This document shows, piece after piece, positions 6,145 to 8,619 of a DNA stretch of 8,619 nt. Numbering within the stretch: position 1 is the first letter of the stretch; each line of letters starts with the position of its first letter. Position numbers and translations under genes: made by a program. The notes beneath the pieces were generated by a model, which made no database searches, had not been told where the DNA came from, and saw only the letters and a program-made list of their open reading frames with translations. Source of the stretch: an uncultured Clostridia bacterium. Its GTDB lineage: Bacteria > Bacillota > Clostridia > Oscillospirales > CAG-272. The stretch is from NCBI GenBank assembly GCA_945485605.1, contig CALYSG010000074.1, forward strand, positions 1 through 8,619. The letters run 5' to 3'.

Positions 6145-7477
6145 CTGAATTTTTGTGCTTTTCAGCGTATTCGATAAGAATATCCCGATTGTTTTCAAGT
6201 TCACCGTCAATTACTTTGTTAAGAAGAAGAGAAAGCATATCACCGATTTCGCGTCCCCTCAATCCGAGTGCCTTCATATCCTGTCCCTTTGCGTTAAGGT
6301 CTCCGAGGGTGAGGCAGGCTTTCTCTTTTATTACCGAGTCGAGTACAGAGGTTATCCTCTCCGTGTCCGAGACGTTGCGGTAGCCTTCGGCACAAGCGAG
6401 GCGGTCGGCTTTTCTGAGAGCAAGCGCTCTTTTGAAGTCCTCTTCGCTGTGCGAGGCGAGAAAACGTTTTACAGCCTTATCGGCAGGCTCGATCTGCCGC
6501 GTGTGCTCGGCAACGAGTCTTACTACCTTTTCGCGCAATTCATTTGATGCGTGAAGACGTCTCATGACCGCGTCGGTGATTTCGGCGCCGACCCTTGCAT
6601 GATCCGGAAAGTGTCCGATACCGTTTTCATCGACCGTGAATGTATCCGGCTTTCCGATGTCGTGGAAAAGTGCCGCGAGCCGTAGGATCATATCACTTCG
6701 CTCGCAGTTTTTCAGAGTTAAAAGCGTGTGACCGTAGACATCAAGATCATGGTGTGGATTTTTCTGGTCGAATCCGACGCAGGGGAGGAGCTCAGGCAAG
6801 ATAACGCCGATCACACGGAAGTACCTTCCGAGGATCTCATCGGCGGCTATACCGCAAACGAGCTTCAAAAGCTCCGACAGAAGTCTTTCCGTGGCTATGT
6901 TACGAAGCAGTTCGCGCTTTCTTTCAATGCTTGAGGCAGTCTTTTCCTCGATCTCAAATCCGAGAACCGAGGCAAAGCGAAGTCCGCGCATTATCCTCAG
7001 CCCGTCCTCCGAGAACCTTCGATCCGGATCTCCGACGCATTTTATTATGCCGTTTTCAAGGTCTTTAATGCCTCCGAAAAGATCAATAAGCCCGGTACGA
7101 TCAGAATAAGCCATAGCGTTTACTGTAAAGTCTCTGCGCGAGAGGTCATCCTTTATATTGCGAGAGAAGCTGACGCTCGACGGGTGTCTGTTGTCAAGAT
7201 AGTTGCCGTCCGTTCGGAAGGTCGTGATCTCAAGATTATGTCCGTCAGAGACGACCGTAAGAGTTCCGTGCTTAAGACCGGTGGGGATAGTGATTTTGTC
7301 GGAGAATACCTCAAGCATTTCATCGGGCGTTGCCGAGGAAGTCAAATCGTAATCGTGCGGCTCTTTGCCCGAAAGCGCATCGCGCACGCAGCCGCCGACT
7401 ATGAAGCACTCGTATCCGTGAGACTCAAGCCTTTCGGTAATATCAAGAACATAGTGCGGAATTTTTATTTTATACAA
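6125..7477 (-). CDS. cca: CCA tRNA nucleotidyltransferase with HD domain (class II poly(A) polymerase/CCA-adding family)
   Basis: The likely role is to build or repair the 3'-CCA end of tRNAs with CTP and ATP, without a nucleic-acid template. The 450-aa product shows the family motifs in order: GGCVRD (28-33), DYD (42-44, metal-binding aspartates), RRDFTVNAMAY (114-124), the base-selecting EDGLRIMRGLRF (157-168), and the ATERLLSELLKL helix (195-206). An HD-type phosphohydrolase domain follows (RLAALFHDIGKPDTF, 266-280; His272-Asp273). The C-terminus has the usual LGDLNAKGQDMKALGLRGREIG block, written here as landmarks at 391-412. Start codon is TTG at 7477, supported by AAGAGG 7 nt upstream; no ATG is better placed. 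The start lies 4 nt past the stop of the DUF362 gene, which implies translational coupling. Full CCA-adding activity, as opposed to A-adding only, is inferred because no second nucleotidyltransferase is visible. Confidence 0.93.
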   Translation of the reverse strand: MYKIKIPHYVLDITERLESHGYECFIVGGCVRDALSGKEPHDYDLTSSATPDEMLEVFSDKITIPTGLKHGTLTVVSDGHNLEITTFRTDGNYLDNRHPSSVSFSRNIKDDLSRRDFTVNAMAYSDRTGLIDLFGGIKDLENGIIKCVGDPDRRFSEDGLRIMRGLRFASVLGFEIEEKTASSIERKRELLRNIATERLLSELLKLVCGIAADEILGRYFRVIGVILPELLPCVGFDQKNPHHDLDVYGHTLLTLKNCERSDMILRLAALFHDIGKPDTFTVDENGIGHFPDHARVGAEITDAVMRRLHASNELREKVVRLVAEHTRQIEPADKAVKRFLASHSEEDFKRALALRKADRLACAEGYRNVSDTERITSVLDSVIKEKACLTLGDLNAKGQDMKALGLRGREIGDMLSLLLNKVIDGELENNRDILIEYAEKHKNSVDTRIK

Positions 7478-7481
7478 TGGT

Positions 7482-8619
7482 TTACCTCTTCTTTCCGTGA
7501 GTCACCGCACGTGCAATGAGCGTCCTGCCGACTTTCATGGCACCCTTAGGGCAGAATTCCTGACAGCAAAAGCATCTTATGCACTTTTTGCGGTTGATGA
7601 CGGCTTTTTTGTCTTTTATCACGATAGCCGAGGCGGGGCAGACCTTCATGCAGACGCCGCAACCGACACATTCGGATTTTTTCACGACCGGTTTTGACTG
7701 AAGGAGTGACTTAAGCACACTTGCGGTAAAACCGCCCTTGCCGTCATTCCCGAATTCAAGGCTCTCATGGTGAGGAAGATTTTTGAAATCCCCTACGACA
7801 AATGAGGTGTATCCCGCCGAGATGTTGACCTTGTCTGCGCTGTCGGGTGCCAGCCCGCGTCGGTATGCGGCCTCAAGAGTCGGTACTGTTGAAATATCAA
7901 GTCCGATAATTTTTGCAGCTACGAGATCGAGAAGGTAAGGCGAGGCAGAGGCGATGATTGCACCGATCTGCTTCGGGTCGCCCGCTGTGGGACCGTTTCC
8001 CTCCATACCTACGACTGCATCACACAGGCAGAGCTTTACCTTTGGCGCAAAATATTCGTTGAGGTCGACAAGCATATCGGCAAAATCGGCGTGACTCGGA
8101 TAACGGTAATGATATTCGGGCTTCATGGTTCCCGGTACGACTCCGAACATATTTTTAACTGCACAGGACATTCCCATCATTCCGTGCGATTTAAGCTTGC
8201 AGAAATCTATTATCGCGTCGGCGTCGTCAAGGTACGAGGTGTATGTAAAGCTCTTTGCCTGAGCGGCGGCAGGGAAATGTGCCTCAGACTGTCCGAAGTC
8301 CGAGTTTAGTTTTCCTCCGTGAGCTTCAACCGAGTGCATTCCGGTTGCCGAATAGACCTTGCCGACGAATGCAGCATTGTAGAGCCCTCCGGGGCTGTCT
8401 CCGATAGTGACCGACGCGCCCCTTTCGGTAAGCATATCACATAGCGCACAGAGAAGGGCGGGGTGAGTGGTTGCCGCACGGTCGGGTGCCATGAATGAAA
8501 CGAGATTCGCCTTGATCGCGATTTTCATGCCGTTTCTTACCCAGTCGAGTCCGCCGATCGCGTTGACGGCGCTTTCAAGTGCCGTTCGGGCATTGCTTTC
8601 CGAATAGTCCGGGCAGGCT
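7482..8619 (-). CDS. DUF362 domain protein with C-terminal double [4Fe-4S] ferredoxin domain; 5' end cut off by window edge
   Basis: The frame continues upstream of the ATG at 8528 to the window edge, adding 30 codons that read CPDYSESNARTALESAVN then AIGGLDW; this is a normal DUF362 N-terminus, so 8528 is an internal Met. About 378 residues are visible and perhaps 8-10 are missing. Counting from the Met at 8528, DUF362 landmarks are the lysine-Asn segment MKIAIKANLV (1-10), TIGDSPGG (41-48), KSHGMMGMSCAVKNMFG (113-129) and DAVVGMEGNGPTAGDP (170-185). Two ferredoxin motifs follow: Cys287/290/293/297 and Cys316/319/322/326, each CX2CX2CX3CP, for two [4Fe-4S] clusters. There is no signal peptide in the visible part, so it is probably cytosolic. 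The family is of unknown function; an electron-transfer role is inferred from the clusters only. It is the first visible gene of an operon with cca; its promoter is outside the window. Confidence 0.9.
   Translation of the reverse strand, partial: ACPDYSESNARTALESAVNAIGGLDWVRNGMKIAIKANLVSFMAPDRAATTHPALLCALCDMLTERGASVTIGDSPGGLYNAAFVGKVYSATGMHSVEAHGGKLNSDFGQSEAHFPAAAQAKSFTYTSYLDDADAIIDFCKLKSHGMMGMSCAVKNMFGVVPGTMKPEYHYRYPSHADFADMLVDLNEYFAPKVKLCLCDAVVGMEGNGPTAGDPKQIGAIIASASPYLLDLVAAKIIGLDISTVPTLEAAYRRGLAPDSADKVNISAGYTSFVVGDFKNLPHHESLEFGNDGKGGFTASVLKSLLQSKPVVKKSECVGCGVCMKVCPASAIVIKDKKAVINRKKCIRCFCCQEFCPKGAMKVGRTLIARAVTHGKKR
7485..7490 (-). promoter_or_regulatory. Ribosome-binding site of cca, within the last codons of the DUF362 gene
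   Basis: AAGAGG on the minus strand (7490-7485) directly abuts the TAA stop of the DUF362 gene (7484-7482) and lies 7 nt before the TTG start of cca. This spacing is what selects TTG as the start. Ribosomes finishing DUF362 would be positioned to re-initiate at cca. Confidence 0.75.

Noticed and set aside
6000..6383. Plus-strand 127-aa open frame across the lipoprotein-cca junction
   Set aside because: It spans a clear promoter and start region on the minus strand and shows no protein motif.
8526..8528. ATG as the start of the DUF362 protein
   Set aside because: No ribosome-binding site precedes it and the frame upstream encodes typical DUF362 residues to the window edge.

Overview
The window is chromosomal DNA from a Gram-positive, low-to-mid-GC anaerobe, most likely an uncultured gut-type member of the Clostridia. 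The basis is strong purine-rich Shine-Dalgarno sites, near-consensus sigma-A promoters with 17-bp spacers, two lipoproteins with type II signal peptides, a Clostridia-style HD-domain CCA enzyme, and a DUF362-ferredoxin protein. The clade is inferred from gene style, not from a marker gene. No mobile element, CRISPR array, tRNA or rRNA was seen, and coding density is very high: the longest non-coding gap is 143 bp.

Layout. On the left, a lipoprotein gene (minus strand, 1215 down past base 1) is divergent from mnmG (plus strand, 1359-3242). The 143-bp gap holds two back-to-back, almost perfect promoters and a symmetric set of GTTC/TTCGAA elements spaced 25 bp apart. mnmG ends at a 20-bp perfect-stem bidirectional terminator (3254-3296), which also ends a minus-strand run of four genes: DUF362-ferredoxin (8619, 5' end cut off), then cca, then a solute-binding lipoprotein, then tyrS. 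DUF362 and cca are tightly coupled: a 4-nt gap, a TTG start, and a ribosome-binding site abutting the upstream stop codon. The solute-binding lipoprotein has its own consensus extended -10 promoter, whose -35 lies inside the last codons of cca. tyrS follows 20 nt behind it with no visible leader of its own.

How the genes fit together. Three of the six genes serve tRNA: mnmG (wobble U34 modification), cca (3'-CCA synthesis) and tyrS (tyrosine charging). The two lipoproteins look unrelated to that job. One resembles an ABC-transporter substrate-binding protein but has no permease or ATPase in view.

The most interesting object is the truncated left-hand gene. Its product combines a lipoprotein signal peptide, an RsgI-like 'DINPSVE' domain (in anti-sigma factors of the RsgI family this is the extracytoplasmic domain reported to cleave itself at the Asn-Pro bond), and a long charged helical, probably coiled-coil, region. 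It lacks the cytoplasmic anti-sigma segment and the transmembrane helix expected of RsgI. Two gene ends need care. The left lipoprotein is open to base 1, and the DUF362 gene clearly continues upstream of its first in-window ATG to the window edge.
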